Assembly: GCA_036637375.1 (NCBI GenBank) | Contig: JAVWMQ010000039.1 | Location: 1-15,399, forward strand | Source: JAVWMQ01 sp036637375 | Lineage (GTDB): Bacteria > Bacillota > Clostridia > Peptostreptococcales > Anaerovoracaceae | Reading direction: 5' to 3' | DNA length: 15,399 bases | Position numbers and translations under genes: made by a program | The notes under the pieces: model-generated | Database searches by the model: none | What the model was told of the DNA's origin: nothing | What the model saw: the letters and a program-made list of their open reading frames with translations, nothing else | Part shown: in pieces, positions 1-6,989 of the stretch | How positions within the stretch are numbered: the stretch's first letter is position 1 | Layout: each line of letters starts with the position of its first letter

Positions 1-315
1 ATGATCATTACCACCTGTTAGTTTTTTGTCATTTAGGTCTAAAGTAACCCCTGCTGTGCTTCCAAGTGTAACACTTTCTGCAATATCGCTAAGCAATTTA
101 ATCGTATCACTATCTTTAGCCACACCCATTGCCGCTTCTAATGTCTTGTATGGATTGCTCTCTTTGCCATCTGGCTTTTCTCCAGTTGCGTTGCTATCAA
201 CATAAATCGTTTTAGGTGATCCCCCACTTACTTCTTCAGCAAATGCCAATGATGGCATCATACTCAGTGCCACACATATTGACAAAATAAATGCCAAAAC
301 TTTTTTCCTACTCAT
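1..315 (-). CDS. Secreted repeat-type surface protein, N-terminal part (cut by window edge)
   Basis: Only the first 105 residues are in the window; the frame runs off the left edge. Residues 1-26 are a clear Sec signal peptide: a basic start (MSRKK), a hydrophobic core and a likely cut after LAFA, before EE. The mature part starts with KTIYVDSNATGEKPDG and then a SNPYKTLEAAMGVAKDSDTI stretch, followed by short TIKLL, VTLG and VTLDL strands. That pattern is typical of right-handed parallel beta-helix or adhesin-like proteins, which often have a YVD..G..G...NPY.TL.EA motif near the start. An AGGAGG ribosome binding site lies 7 bases upstream of the ATG, which fixes the start. The gene sits behind a cyclic-di-GMP-I riboswitch and terminator, fitting a role in attachment or lifestyle switching (inference). 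The fold and the role rest on a short fragment, so the exact family is open. Confidence 0.8.
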   Translation of the reverse strand, partial: MSRKKVLAFILSICVALSMMPSLAFAEEVSGGSPKTIYVDSNATGEKPDGKESNPYKTLEAAMGVAKDSDTIKLLSDIAESVTLGSTAGVTLDLNDKKLTGGNDH

Positions 316-381
316 TTTTTTCCTCCTTTTTTTACCTGTATATGCTTACGAATTATTCCATAAACGATATACAAAAACCAA

Positions 382-400
382 TAGCTATAATTAATAGCTA
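382..400. repeat. 7-bp inverted repeat in the leader of the secreted-protein gene
   Basis: TAGCTAT and ATAGCTA are perfect inverted copies separated by 5 bases. The repeat lies between the riboswitch terminator and the start codon on the minus strand. It could be an RNA hairpin in the leader or an operator. A weak promoter-like pair (TTGGTT, 18 bases, extended TGG-AATAAT) follows it in the transcription direction, so riboswitch-independent transcription is possible. Function is unknown. Confidence 0.35.
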
Positions 401-492
401 CTACCAAGTAAATTAAATATTCCTTAATTTTCATACTTTATCAACAACAACACTCTTATTTACAACAACTATATTTTCGGATAAATTTGCAC

Positions 493-518
493 AAAAAAAA
501 CTGCATCAAACAGCAGTT
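493..518 (-). terminator. Intrinsic terminator acting as riboswitch expression platform
   Basis: On the minus strand AACTGC and GCAGTT form a 6-bp stem with an 8-base loop, followed directly by a run of T. It starts only about 10 bases after the 3' strand of the c-di-GMP aptamer and lies about 180 bases before the start codon, so it is placed to control readthrough into the secreted-protein gene. Confidence 0.8.
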
Positions 519-523
519 ACTCA

Positions 524-603
524 AATGCAGCTGGCTGTCATACACACAAGTGCTTAGACCCTATAGTTTTGCGCCACTACCTTTCGATAGTTTTGCCCGA
601 AAT
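524..603 (-). promoter_or_regulatory. Cyclic-di-GMP-I riboswitch (GEMM-I) aptamer
   Basis: Reading the minus strand, the GEMM-I signatures appear in order: GGGCAAAA; a perfect 6-bp hairpin ACTATC-GAAA-GGTAGT with the GNRA tetraloop; GGCGCAAA; then TATAGGGTCTAAG (tetraloop-receptor side and second helix); a variable loop; and TATGACAGCCAGC. This is the established consensus of the class that binds cyclic di-GMP. The closing P1 helix looks short, with only GCA/TGC clearly paired. The aptamer begins about 12 bases after the predicted transcription start and is followed by an intrinsic terminator, so control by transcription termination is likely. Its target is the signal-peptide protein gene at the left edge. 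Confidence 0.9.
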
Positions 604-620
604 ATTTAATTAATATCCAT

Positions 621-649
621 ATCATAGCACACATAACATGCCCTGTCCA
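621..649 (-). promoter_or_regulatory. Sigma-70 promoter of the riboswitch transcript
   Basis: On the minus strand a -35 box TGGACA (644-649) is separated by exactly 17 bases from a -10 box TATGAT (621-626), with an extended -10 TG one base upstream. Both boxes match five of six consensus bases. Transcription would start near 614, just ahead of the c-di-GMP aptamer. Confidence 0.75.
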
Positions 650-669
650 CAATATCGCCAAACAAATCC

Positions 670-707
670 AAAAAAGTATAAGAGACGGCAGCTTGCGCTA
701 CCGCCTC
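670..707 (-). terminator. Intrinsic terminator closing the pur-nlpC transcription unit
   Basis: On the minus strand an 11-bp stem (GAGGCGGTAGC with GCTGCCGTCTC, counting two G-U pairs) encloses a GCAA tetraloop, and TTATAC then six T follow. It pairs fully only as minus-strand RNA; the plus strand has two mismatches. It lies about 170 bases past the stop codon of the NlpC/P60 gene and just before the promoter of the next gene. Confidence 0.75.
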
Positions 708-878
708 CTATTAAGAAATATAGTTATTTGACTTGTTCCAATTTCATTAATAAGAGGATTAAATGCTACTGCTATTTCTCTGCTCCCCTTATTTCCATTT
801 GATTCTATCATTTATTGCACAAAACATCAAGTACTTTTTTGTACAAATATCATAATTTTAACGATAAAAATTCATACT
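708..878. other. A/T-rich intergenic stretch after the NlpC/P60 gene
   Basis: This is the 3' untranslated part of the minus-strand transcript, between the NlpC/P60 stop codon and the terminator. I see no conserved gene. A plus-strand frame of 30 hydrophobic residues at 763-855 has an AGAGG site 6 bases before its ATG and a TTGACT box at 728-733, but no good -10 box, so I do not call it a gene. Confidence 0.5.
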
Positions 879-2048
879 TTATATAAACACTCTTTTTACA
901 CCCTTAATGTGGGATCTTGAACCATCTGTAAGTGTTCTAATAGCAACGGAGTTTGGCCATGAATCTATTACTTTATTTTTACCAAGATAAATCGCAACAT
1001 GAATCACTGTGCCGTATCCGTTGTGATAGAATATCAAGTCGCCTCGTTTCCTATCACTATATGAAACAGTCTTTAATTTCTTTGATTCCCACATATTTCT
1101 TGACTCATATTCATACCCCGGCTTTGCATGTCTAACCGGTGTAATTGGATAAGGATCAATTCCCGCTGCAAACAGGGCTTGCATAACTAGTCCACTACAG
1201 TCAACGCCTTTGCCCGGTGCTGCTGAGGATCCAACCACATAGTTATCTCCTATGTAGTCCTTTGCTCTTGATATCATCGCTTCTATACAGTCTTCTTTGG
1301 TGCTTGCACCATTAATCATAACTTTTGAGGCATATCCACCTAGTTTCACCCAGTTTGATTTGCTATATCCCATCTTTAGCCATGTTTTTTCATCTACCAC
1401 ACCAGTAGCTTTTAGACCTTTTTTCTTTTGGAAATCTTTAACTTTACTCTTAGTTAAGGTTGTATATCTTGGCCAATATTTGTTGCCAATGCCAAAATAT
1501 TTATTTACATAATATACCTTTTGTCCCATATAGCCAATGTTTAGCTTATATCCACCACTTTCTCTTAGCTTAATATCGTCTTGAATTTGATAATATTTAC
1601 TTGGATTTTGATATGCTCTCGACACATAAACTATAATTTCTGGAATTTTCACTTCTGGTGCTACAGTATAATTAGCCTCCAATACAGGTGTAAAGATATA
1701 TTTGCCTGTGTCCTTTGAATCAAATTTATTTGTTCCTGTTTTTTCTTTCCATTTAACATTAGTTATCTCAATAACTTCTTGGCCATAAATCTCTTCAACA
1801 TTTACGATTAAAGTTTCTGGTAGTTTTAGCTTCTCTAAGGTTGTACCTACTATAACCTTTTGAGTTGCTATCTTTTTATCTAATGGCTCAAAGGAGAAAA
1901 TTTTAATTGTTTCTCCCTGTGAGTCTGCTTCTTTTGTTACTACCTGTCTGCTTTGCTCGCCTTGAATGTTTTGGGCTAAGGCTGTAGTTGGTACTAGTCC
2001 CACTACTAAGGTTCCTGCTAGTAGTAGGCTTATTAGCGTCTTTTTCAT
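879..2048 (-). CDS. Secreted NlpC/P60 peptidoglycan hydrolase with peptidoglycan-binding domain
   Basis: The protein has 389 residues. Residues 1-25 form a signal peptide (cut after TTALA). Residues 50-143 look like an Ig-like beta domain containing the VGTTLEKLKLPETLIV motif seen in Gram-positive surface proteins. Residues 170-227 resemble a PG_binding_1 domain ending in KDFQKKKGLKATGVVDEKTW. Residues 250-389 are an NlpC/P60 domain with the nucleophile Cys284 in VDCSGLV and His350 in VIHVAIYLG. The third catalytic position appears to be Asp362 rather than the usual His. Such enzymes cut peptide links in cell-wall stem peptides outside the cell. GGAG lies 5 bases before the ATG. The gene starts 23 bases after purD with no terminator between, so it is probably co-transcribed with the purine operon despite its unrelated role; a promoter inside purD cannot be excluded. 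Confidence 0.9.
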   Translation of the reverse strand: MKKTLISLLLAGTLVVGLVPTTALAQNIQGEQSRQVVTKEADSQGETIKIFSFEPLDKKIATQKVIVGTTLEKLKLPETLIVNVEEIYGQEVIEITNVKWKEKTGTNKFDSKDTGKYIFTPVLEANYTVAPEVKIPEIIVYVSRAYQNPSKYYQIQDDIKLRESGGYKLNIGYMGQKVYYVNKYFGIGNKYWPRYTTLTKSKVKDFQKKKGLKATGVVDEKTWLKMGYSKSNWVKLGGYASKVMINGASTKEDCIEAMISRAKDYIGDNYVVGSSAAPGKGVDCSGLVMQALFAAGIDPYPITPVRHAKPGYEYESRNMWESKKLKTVSYSDRKRGDLIFYHNGYGTVIHVAIYLGKNKVIDSWPNSVAIRTLTDGSRSHIKGVKRVFI

Positions 2049-2071
2049 TCCATTCTCCTTATTAGTGAGTC

Positions 2072-3394
2072 CTATTTATTTATAATTAGTCCAATATCAT
2101 TTCTGTATTGAGCTCCTTCAAATGTAATCTTTTTTACATTTGCAAAGGCTTTTTGCCTAGCTTCATCGTGTGTTGCTCCAAGTGCTGTAACTCCAAGAAC
2201 TCTACCTCCTGCAGTAAATACATCTTGATTATTACAGTAGTTTCCTGCCTTAACATCGCATGTATCATCATTTGTACAAACAACGCAAGGTCCTGCGCTT
2301 GTGCCTGCATGGAATACAAGTATATCCTCATCCACATCATCAAGTCCACTAATTAGTTTGCCTTTTTCATAGTCCATAGGGTAACCTCCTGATGCTAGTA
2401 CAACGCATACTGCACGTTTGTCACTCCATTTCATATTTATTTCAGCTAACCTATTATCACATACTGCATCAAAGATATCAAACAAATCTGTTTCTAACCT
2501 TGCTAGTACGGACTGAGTTTCTGGATCTCCAAATCGATTATTAAATTCAATAACCTTTGGACCATCTTTGGTAATCATTAGACCAACAAATAACACGCCT
2601 TTGAATTTAAGACCGTCTGCTTTGAAGCCTTCTAGAGTTGGAATTAAAATTTCGTCCATAACTCTTTTTTCAAGTTCTTTGTCAAATACTAATGAAGGTG
2701 AGTATGTTCCCATTCCTCCTGTATTCGGCCCTTTGTCTCCGTCATAAATCCTCTTGTAATCCTGTGCTGATTCCATTGGAACTATTGTGTTTTCGTCTAC
2801 GAAACATAACATTGAAGCTTCAATGCCTACTAGGCATTCTTCCACTACAACTTTATCTCCTGCATCTCCAAACACTCTTGAGCCCATCATTTCTTCGATT
2901 GCGTCTTGTGCTTCCTCTGCTGTTTCTGCTAAAACAACACCCTTGCCTGCCGCTAGTCCATCAGCTTTAAGAACCATTGGATATCCGTAAATACCAATAT
3001 CGTTTATTAATGCTTCTTTGTCTGTGTACTCTTTGTATGCTGCTGTAGGTATGTTATGTCTAGCTAGGAAACTCTTTGTAAATGCTTTGCTAGCTTCAAG
3101 CTGTGAGCAGTTTTTGTCTGGCCCAAAACACTTAATTCCTTCCTTTGCTAGTTCGTCAACAATGCCCATTGCTAGGGGCACTTCTGGCCCTATTACAGCA
3201 AGGTCGATTTTTTCGGTTTTTGCAAATTCACAAATCCCGGCTATATCTTCTGCTTTAATATTAATACATCTAGCCACATGACCTATGCCAGCATTTCCTG
3301 GTGCACAAAACAGTTCATCTACCTTTGAACTTTGAGCTAGTTTCCAGCAAATGGCATGTTCTCTACCACCGCTGCCAACAACTAATACTTTCAT
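2072..3394 (-). CDS. purD: Phosphoribosylamine-glycine ligase (GAR synthetase)
   Basis: It catalyses step 2 of purine synthesis: phosphoribosylamine plus glycine plus ATP gives GAR. The 440 residues are a full-length ATP-grasp enzyme: N-terminal domain VLVVGSGGREHA (3-14), GPEVPLAMGIVDEL (69-82), ATP-grasp glycine loop LKADGLAAGKGVV (142-154), DYKRIYDGDKGPNTGGMGTYSP (212-233) and the metal-binding EFNNRFGDPETQ (283-294). AGGAG stands 6 bases upstream of the ATG. It is the last pur gene of the operon, 32 bases after purH. One oddity is an insertion around residues 366-391, between the conserved VFHAGT and TAGGRVLGVTA segments, longer than the linker I expect from memory of other PurD proteins. 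It holds four cysteines (370, 373, 379, 387), the first two as CxxC. The catalytic core looks intact. Confidence 0.97.
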   Translation of the reverse strand: MKVLVVGSGGREHAICWKLAQSSKVDELFCAPGNAGIGHVARCINIKAEDIAGICEFAKTEKIDLAVIGPEVPLAMGIVDELAKEGIKCFGPDKNCSQLEASKAFTKSFLARHNIPTAAYKEYTDKEALINDIGIYGYPMVLKADGLAAGKGVVLAETAEEAQDAIEEMMGSRVFGDAGDKVVVEECLVGIEASMLCFVDENTIVPMESAQDYKRIYDGDKGPNTGGMGTYSPSLVFDKELEKRVMDEILIPTLEGFKADGLKFKGVLFVGLMITKDGPKVIEFNNRFGDPETQSVLARLETDLFDIFDAVCDNRLAEINMKWSDKRAVCVVLASGGYPMDYEKGKLISGLDDVDEDILVFHAGTSAGPCVVCTNDDTCDVKAGNYCNNQDVFTAGGRVLGVTALGATHDEARQKAFANVKKITFEGAQYRNDIGLIINK

Positions 3395-3426
3395 TTTTTG
3401 CTCCTTTTACTAATATATTTCAATAA

Positions 3427-4953
3427 CTAGTGTTTGAAGTGTCTATATCCACTAAATACCATGGCAACTTCAAGTTCATCTGCTTTATCTATGCTGTCTT
3501 GGTCTCTAATTGATCCACCTGGCTGAATAATTGCTGTTGCACCTGCTTCTGCCGCTGCTGTTACACAATCGTCAAATGGGAAGAAAGCATCTGATGCCAT
3601 TACGCAACCCTTCATATCGAAGTTTGATTGTTTAATTGCATTTTGAACTGCCCAAATTCTGTTAGTCTGTCCAGGTCCAATTCCAATTGTCATACCATCT
3701 TTAACAAATACTATACCGTTACTTCTAGTGTGTTTAACAACTTTCATTGCCATTTCCATGTCTTTTAGTTCTTGCTGTGTTGGCTCTTTTTTGGTTACTA
3801 CTTTTAGTTCATCTACTAAAATATCATCTGAGTCTTGTACCAAAAGTCCTCCACTAACTTTTTTGATGTCTATTGTTCCTTTTGGAGCTTTTGCTAGAAT
3901 TTCTGGTAATTCTAATAATCTTAGGTTTTGTTTCTTTACTAGAACTTCCATAGCTTCAGCTGTAAATGCTGGTGCTATAATAATTTCAACAAAAATCTTG
4001 CTAATTTCATTTGCTGTATCAAGATCAACTTCTCTGTTACAAGCAATAATTCCTCCAAAAATTGATGTTGGGTCGCAATCGTGTGCCTTTTTGTATGCTT
4101 CTACTAATGTTTCGCCTACAGCAACACCACATGGATTTGCATGTTTAACTGCAACTACTGCTGGTTCAGTGAACTCTTTTAGACAACCTAATGCGCCTTC
4201 TGTATCATTAATGTTGTTGTATGAAAGTTCTTTGCCTTGAAGCTGTTTCGCTTTAACTAATGCTCCATCAAATGGCTTGATTTCCTTATAGTACATTCCT
4301 TTTTGATGTGAATTTTCTCCGTATCTCAAGTCCTGAACTTTTTCAAAAGTTAGGGTTAAGTTCTGAGGAAGTTCCTCTCCAATTTCTTTGCGTAGATAAT
4401 CAGAAATCATTGCATCATATGCTGCTGTCTGCTGAAAAACTTTAAGTGCTAGTCTGTACTTTAAGTCATAGTCTAGTCTATCTTCTTTAATGGCTTCAAT
4501 TACTTTGCCGTAATCGCTTGGATCGCAAATAACAGCTACATCTTTGTGATTCTTTGCTGCTGATCTAAGCATTGTAGGTCCACCGATATCAATGTTTTCA
4601 ATTGCATCTGCAAGTGTTACATCTGGCTTCATAATTGTTTCTTTGAATGGATATAAATTAATTGCAACAATATCAATTGTTTCAATTCCAAGTTCTTGGA
4701 TTTGATCCATATGTTCTTTTACATCACGTCTCGCCAAAAGTCCACCATGAACTGCTGGATGTAGAGTTTTTACTCTGCCATCTAAACATTCTGGGAATCC
4801 TGTTACATCTGAAATCCCAATTACATTGATACCTTCATCTACTAATTTTTGATGTGTCCCACCTGTAGAAATTATTTCTACTCCTAGTTTCTCAAGTTCT
4901 CTTGCGAATTCAACAACTCCAGTTTTATCTGATACGCTAATTAACGCTCTCAT
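3427..4953 (-). CDS. purH: Bifunctional AICAR formyltransferase / IMP cyclohydrolase
   Basis: It catalyses the last two steps to IMP, using 10-formyl-THF and then closing the ring. The 508 residues carry the IMP cyclohydrolase (MGS-like) domain at about 1-195, with ISTGGT (28-33), KTLHPAVHGGLLARRD (62-77), NLYPF (99-103) and IGGPTMLRSAAKNH (123-136). The formyltransferase domain runs from about 200 to the end, with RYGENSHQKG (210-219), the Lys270-His271 pair in VKHANPCG, PTSIFGGIIACN (295-306), SNGIVFVKDGMTIGIGPGQTNR (411-432) and ASDAFFPF followed by IIQPGGSIRDQ. I chose the ATG at 4951-4953, not the one 33 bases upstream: MRALISVSDKTG is the usual family start and GGAGAGGAG, formed by the end of purF, is the ribosome binding site. 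Only two bases separate it from the purF stop, so translation is probably coupled. Confidence 0.97.
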   Translation of the reverse strand: MRALISVSDKTGVVEFARELEKLGVEIISTGGTHQKLVDEGINVIGISDVTGFPECLDGRVKTLHPAVHGGLLARRDVKEHMDQIQELGIETIDIVAINLYPFKETIMKPDVTLADAIENIDIGGPTMLRSAAKNHKDVAVICDPSDYGKVIEAIKEDRLDYDLKYRLALKVFQQTAAYDAMISDYLRKEIGEELPQNLTLTFEKVQDLRYGENSHQKGMYYKEIKPFDGALVKAKQLQGKELSYNNINDTEGALGCLKEFTEPAVVAVKHANPCGVAVGETLVEAYKKAHDCDPTSIFGGIIACNREVDLDTANEISKIFVEIIIAPAFTAEAMEVLVKKQNLRLLELPEILAKAPKGTIDIKKVSGGLLVQDSDDILVDELKVVTKKEPTQQELKDMEMAMKVVKHTRSNGIVFVKDGMTIGIGPGQTNRIWAVQNAIKQSNFDMKGCVMASDAFFPFDDCVTAAAEAGATAIIQPGGSIRDQDSIDKADELEVAMVFSGYRHFKH

Positions 4954-4955
4954 TT

Positions 4956-6380
4956 TTACTCCTCTCCATTCCAACAGTATGTACAAAGTTTACATCCATC
5001 TACCTGAGTTGCCTTAATTAGGCTCTCTAGATCTTGGAATCGCAAACTGTCAAATTGTAATGTCTGTCTAATGTCTTCCACCATGTTTTCATATTCTTTG
5101 CTATTAGCATCCGCATATGTGTCTAAGGTTTCTCTAGATATTTCTTCATCATCTCCGATTTTTTCAAGCTTCTTTATGGTTCTCCTTGTTATTAGTTCCA
5201 TTTCGTTAATTGACCTTGAAAAGTTCAGATATTTGCACCCAAACATAATTGGTGGGCATGCTGATCTTACATGAATTTCTTTTGCTCCGTTATCAATCAA
5301 ATATGAAACTGTTTCTGAAAGTTGAGTTCCTCTAACGATAGAGTCATCTACTAACACAAACTTTTTGTCCTTAATTATTTTGAAAACTGGAACAAGTTTC
5401 ATTTTGGCGATTAAATTTCTAGCCCTTTGATTTTGTGGCATAAAGCTTCTCGGCCATGTCGGTGTGTACTTAATTAATGGTCTAGCATAAGGAACATGAG
5501 ATTCATTTGCATAACCAAGTGCATGGGCAGTCCCACTGTCTGGAACTCCTGCTACATAGTCTACGTCCATTTTGCCATCATTAATTGCCATCAATCCACC
5601 ATTACGGTTTCTCATTAGTTCAACATTCTTGCCTTCGTATATTGATGTTGTATACCCAAAATACGACCATAAGAATGTGCATACTCTCATCTTTTCGTTT
5701 GGCTGTCTTATTGTTTTTTCTTCTTCGGCTGTAATAAATGCTATTTCACCTGCGCCTAGTTCTCTTTTGTATTCATAACCAATGTTAATAAATGCAAATG
5801 ATTCTGAGGCTGCACAATGAGCATTGTCATGGTTCTTGCCTATAATCAAAGGAGTTCTACCATATTTATCTCTCGCCGCATACATTCCATGCTCATTTAA
5901 AATCAGCATTGTCACTGAACCTTCAACTGCTTCTTGGGCTCTCACTATACCGTCTTCGATAGTATTTCCACTTGAAACAATTGCTGCTATTAACTCAGTA
6001 TTATTAATTCCGCCACCGCTCATTGACATAAACTGAGTAAACCCACTTGCAATTAGGCCTTCTACAATGGCTTCTTTGTTATTAATTCTCCCTACTGTTG
6101 TAATTGCAAAATCACCATGTTTACTTCTAACAGTTAGAGGCTGCGGGTCGCCATCACTGATTGCTCCAATACCCGCATTGCCTTTCATATGGTCTAGTTC
6201 GCTTTCAAATTTGCTTCTAAACGGATTGTTTTCAATGTTATGAATAGATCTGTTAAATCCGTCCTTTTGAAGGATACACATTCCACCTTTTTTGGTTCCT
6301 AGATGTGAATGATAATCAGTTCCAAAAAAGATGTCCATTACACAATCTTGTTTAGATACAACTCCAAATACTCCACCCAT
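4956..6380 (-). CDS. purF: Amidophosphoribosyltransferase homologue with degenerate glutaminase site
   Basis: PurF makes phosphoribosylamine from PRPP and glutamine, the first step of the pathway. The 474 residues keep a complete phosphoribosyltransferase half: PDSGTAHALGYA (280-291), YTPTWPRSFM (305-314) and the PRPP loop VLVDDSIVRGTQ (342-353). The cysteines corresponding to the [4Fe-4S] ligands of the Bacillus-type enzyme also look present: Cys234, Cys382 and a C-terminal CxxCxxC at 463, 466 and 469. The N-terminal half is different. The protein starts MGGVFGVV instead of MCGVFG, so the N-terminal nucleophile Cys is Gly. GIGAISD (70-76) replaces the GHxRYST arginine motif, and TTVGRI (94-99) replaces the Asn-Gly oxyanion motif. 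Divergent PurF-like proteins starting MGG-F-FG occur, to my memory, in Bacteroidetes and Clostridia. The ATG follows directly on the purN TAA, with AGAGGG 9 bases upstream. It may use free ammonia, a partner, or another nucleophile such as Cys13 (inference). Confidence 0.88.
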   Translation of the reverse strand: MGGVFGVVSKQDCVMDIFFGTDYHSHLGTKKGGMCILQKDGFNRSIHNIENNPFRSKFESELDHMKGNAGIGAISDGDPQPLTVRSKHGDFAITTVGRINNKEAIVEGLIASGFTQFMSMSGGGINNTELIAAIVSSGNTIEDGIVRAQEAVEGSVTMLILNEHGMYAARDKYGRTPLIIGKNHDNAHCAASESFAFINIGYEYKRELGAGEIAFITAEEEKTIRQPNEKMRVCTFLWSYFGYTTSIYEGKNVELMRNRNGGLMAINDGKMDVDYVAGVPDSGTAHALGYANESHVPYARPLIKYTPTWPRSFMPQNQRARNLIAKMKLVPVFKIIKDKKFVLVDDSIVRGTQLSETVSYLIDNGAKEIHVRSACPPIMFGCKYLNFSRSINEMELITRRTIKKLEKIGDDEEISRETLDTYADANSKEYENMVEDIRQTLQFDSLRFQDLESLIKATQVDGCKLCTYCWNGEE

Positions 6381-6989
6381 TTAGATAAACCCTCTTTCTT
6401 TTTGAATCATTTCTATTGCTTTTGGTAAAATTTCATGTTCTATTTCCATTACTCTCTGCTGCAATATCTGTGGAGTGTCTTCTGGTCTAACTTCTACCTT
6501 TTTCTGTAATATAATTTCTCCTGCATCAATTTCTGTGCTTACATAATGAACTGTAGCACCTGTCATTGTTTCGCCTGCTTCCAAAACCTGTTCGTGAACT
6601 TTAATTCCGTAACATCCTTTGCCACCATATTTAGGTAGTAATGATGGATGAATATTAATAATTCTGCCTTCGTGTAATTTAACTGCAGGTTTAGGAATAA
6701 TGCTTAGGAATCCTGCTAATACAATTAGATCTGTTGGTTCCATTTCAATAGCTTCAACATATGCTCTGTTTCTATCTCTGCCATCTGCATAGTCATGTGC
6801 AGTTATTATCTTTGTCGGTATATCATATTTTCTAGCTCTTTCAAGCCCGTATGCTGATGCGTTATCTGACAAAACCTGTACAATCTTTGCGTTCTTCAGT
6901 TTACCACTTTCGATTGCATCGATTATTGCTTGTAGGTTGCTTCCGTTTCCTGAAATTAATACTGACATTCTTAATACTTTATTAGACAT
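6381..6989 (-). CDS. purN: Phosphoribosylglycinamide formyltransferase (10-formyl-THF dependent)
   Basis: It transfers a formyl group from 10-formyl-THF to GAR (step 3). The 202 residues are the normal length. Visible motifs are VLISGNGSNLQAI (10-22), the catalytic Asn112 and His114 in INIHPSLLPKYGG (111-123), HEQVLEAGETMTGATVHYV (132-150) and the third catalytic residue Asp155 in EIDAGEIILQ. The ATG at 6987-6989 overlaps the purM stop by 8 bases (ATGTCTAA), and AGGTGA about 7 bases upstream serves as ribosome binding site inside purM. A start at Met8 would also leave an intact domain, but it has no better site. Overlap on one side and abutment with purF on the other point to translational coupling within the operon. 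Confidence 0.96.
   Translation of the reverse strand: MSNKVLRMSVLISGNGSNLQAIIDAIESGKLKNAKIVQVLSDNASAYGLERARKYDIPTKIITAHDYADGRDRNRAYVEAIEMEPTDLIVLAGFLSIIPKPAVKLHEGRIINIHPSLLPKYGGKGCYGIKVHEQVLEAGETMTGATVHYVSTEIDAGEIILQKKVEVRPEDTPQILQQRVMEIEHEILPKAIEMIQKERGFI

Noticed and set aside
3728..4240. 170-codon plus-strand frame inside purH
   Set aside because: It lies opposite the conserved formyltransferase region and has no family resemblance.
4954..4986. Upstream start for purH giving an extra MYILLEWRGVK
   Set aside because: It would overlap the conserved purF C terminus. MRALISVSDKTG at 4953 is the usual start and has the better ribosome binding site.
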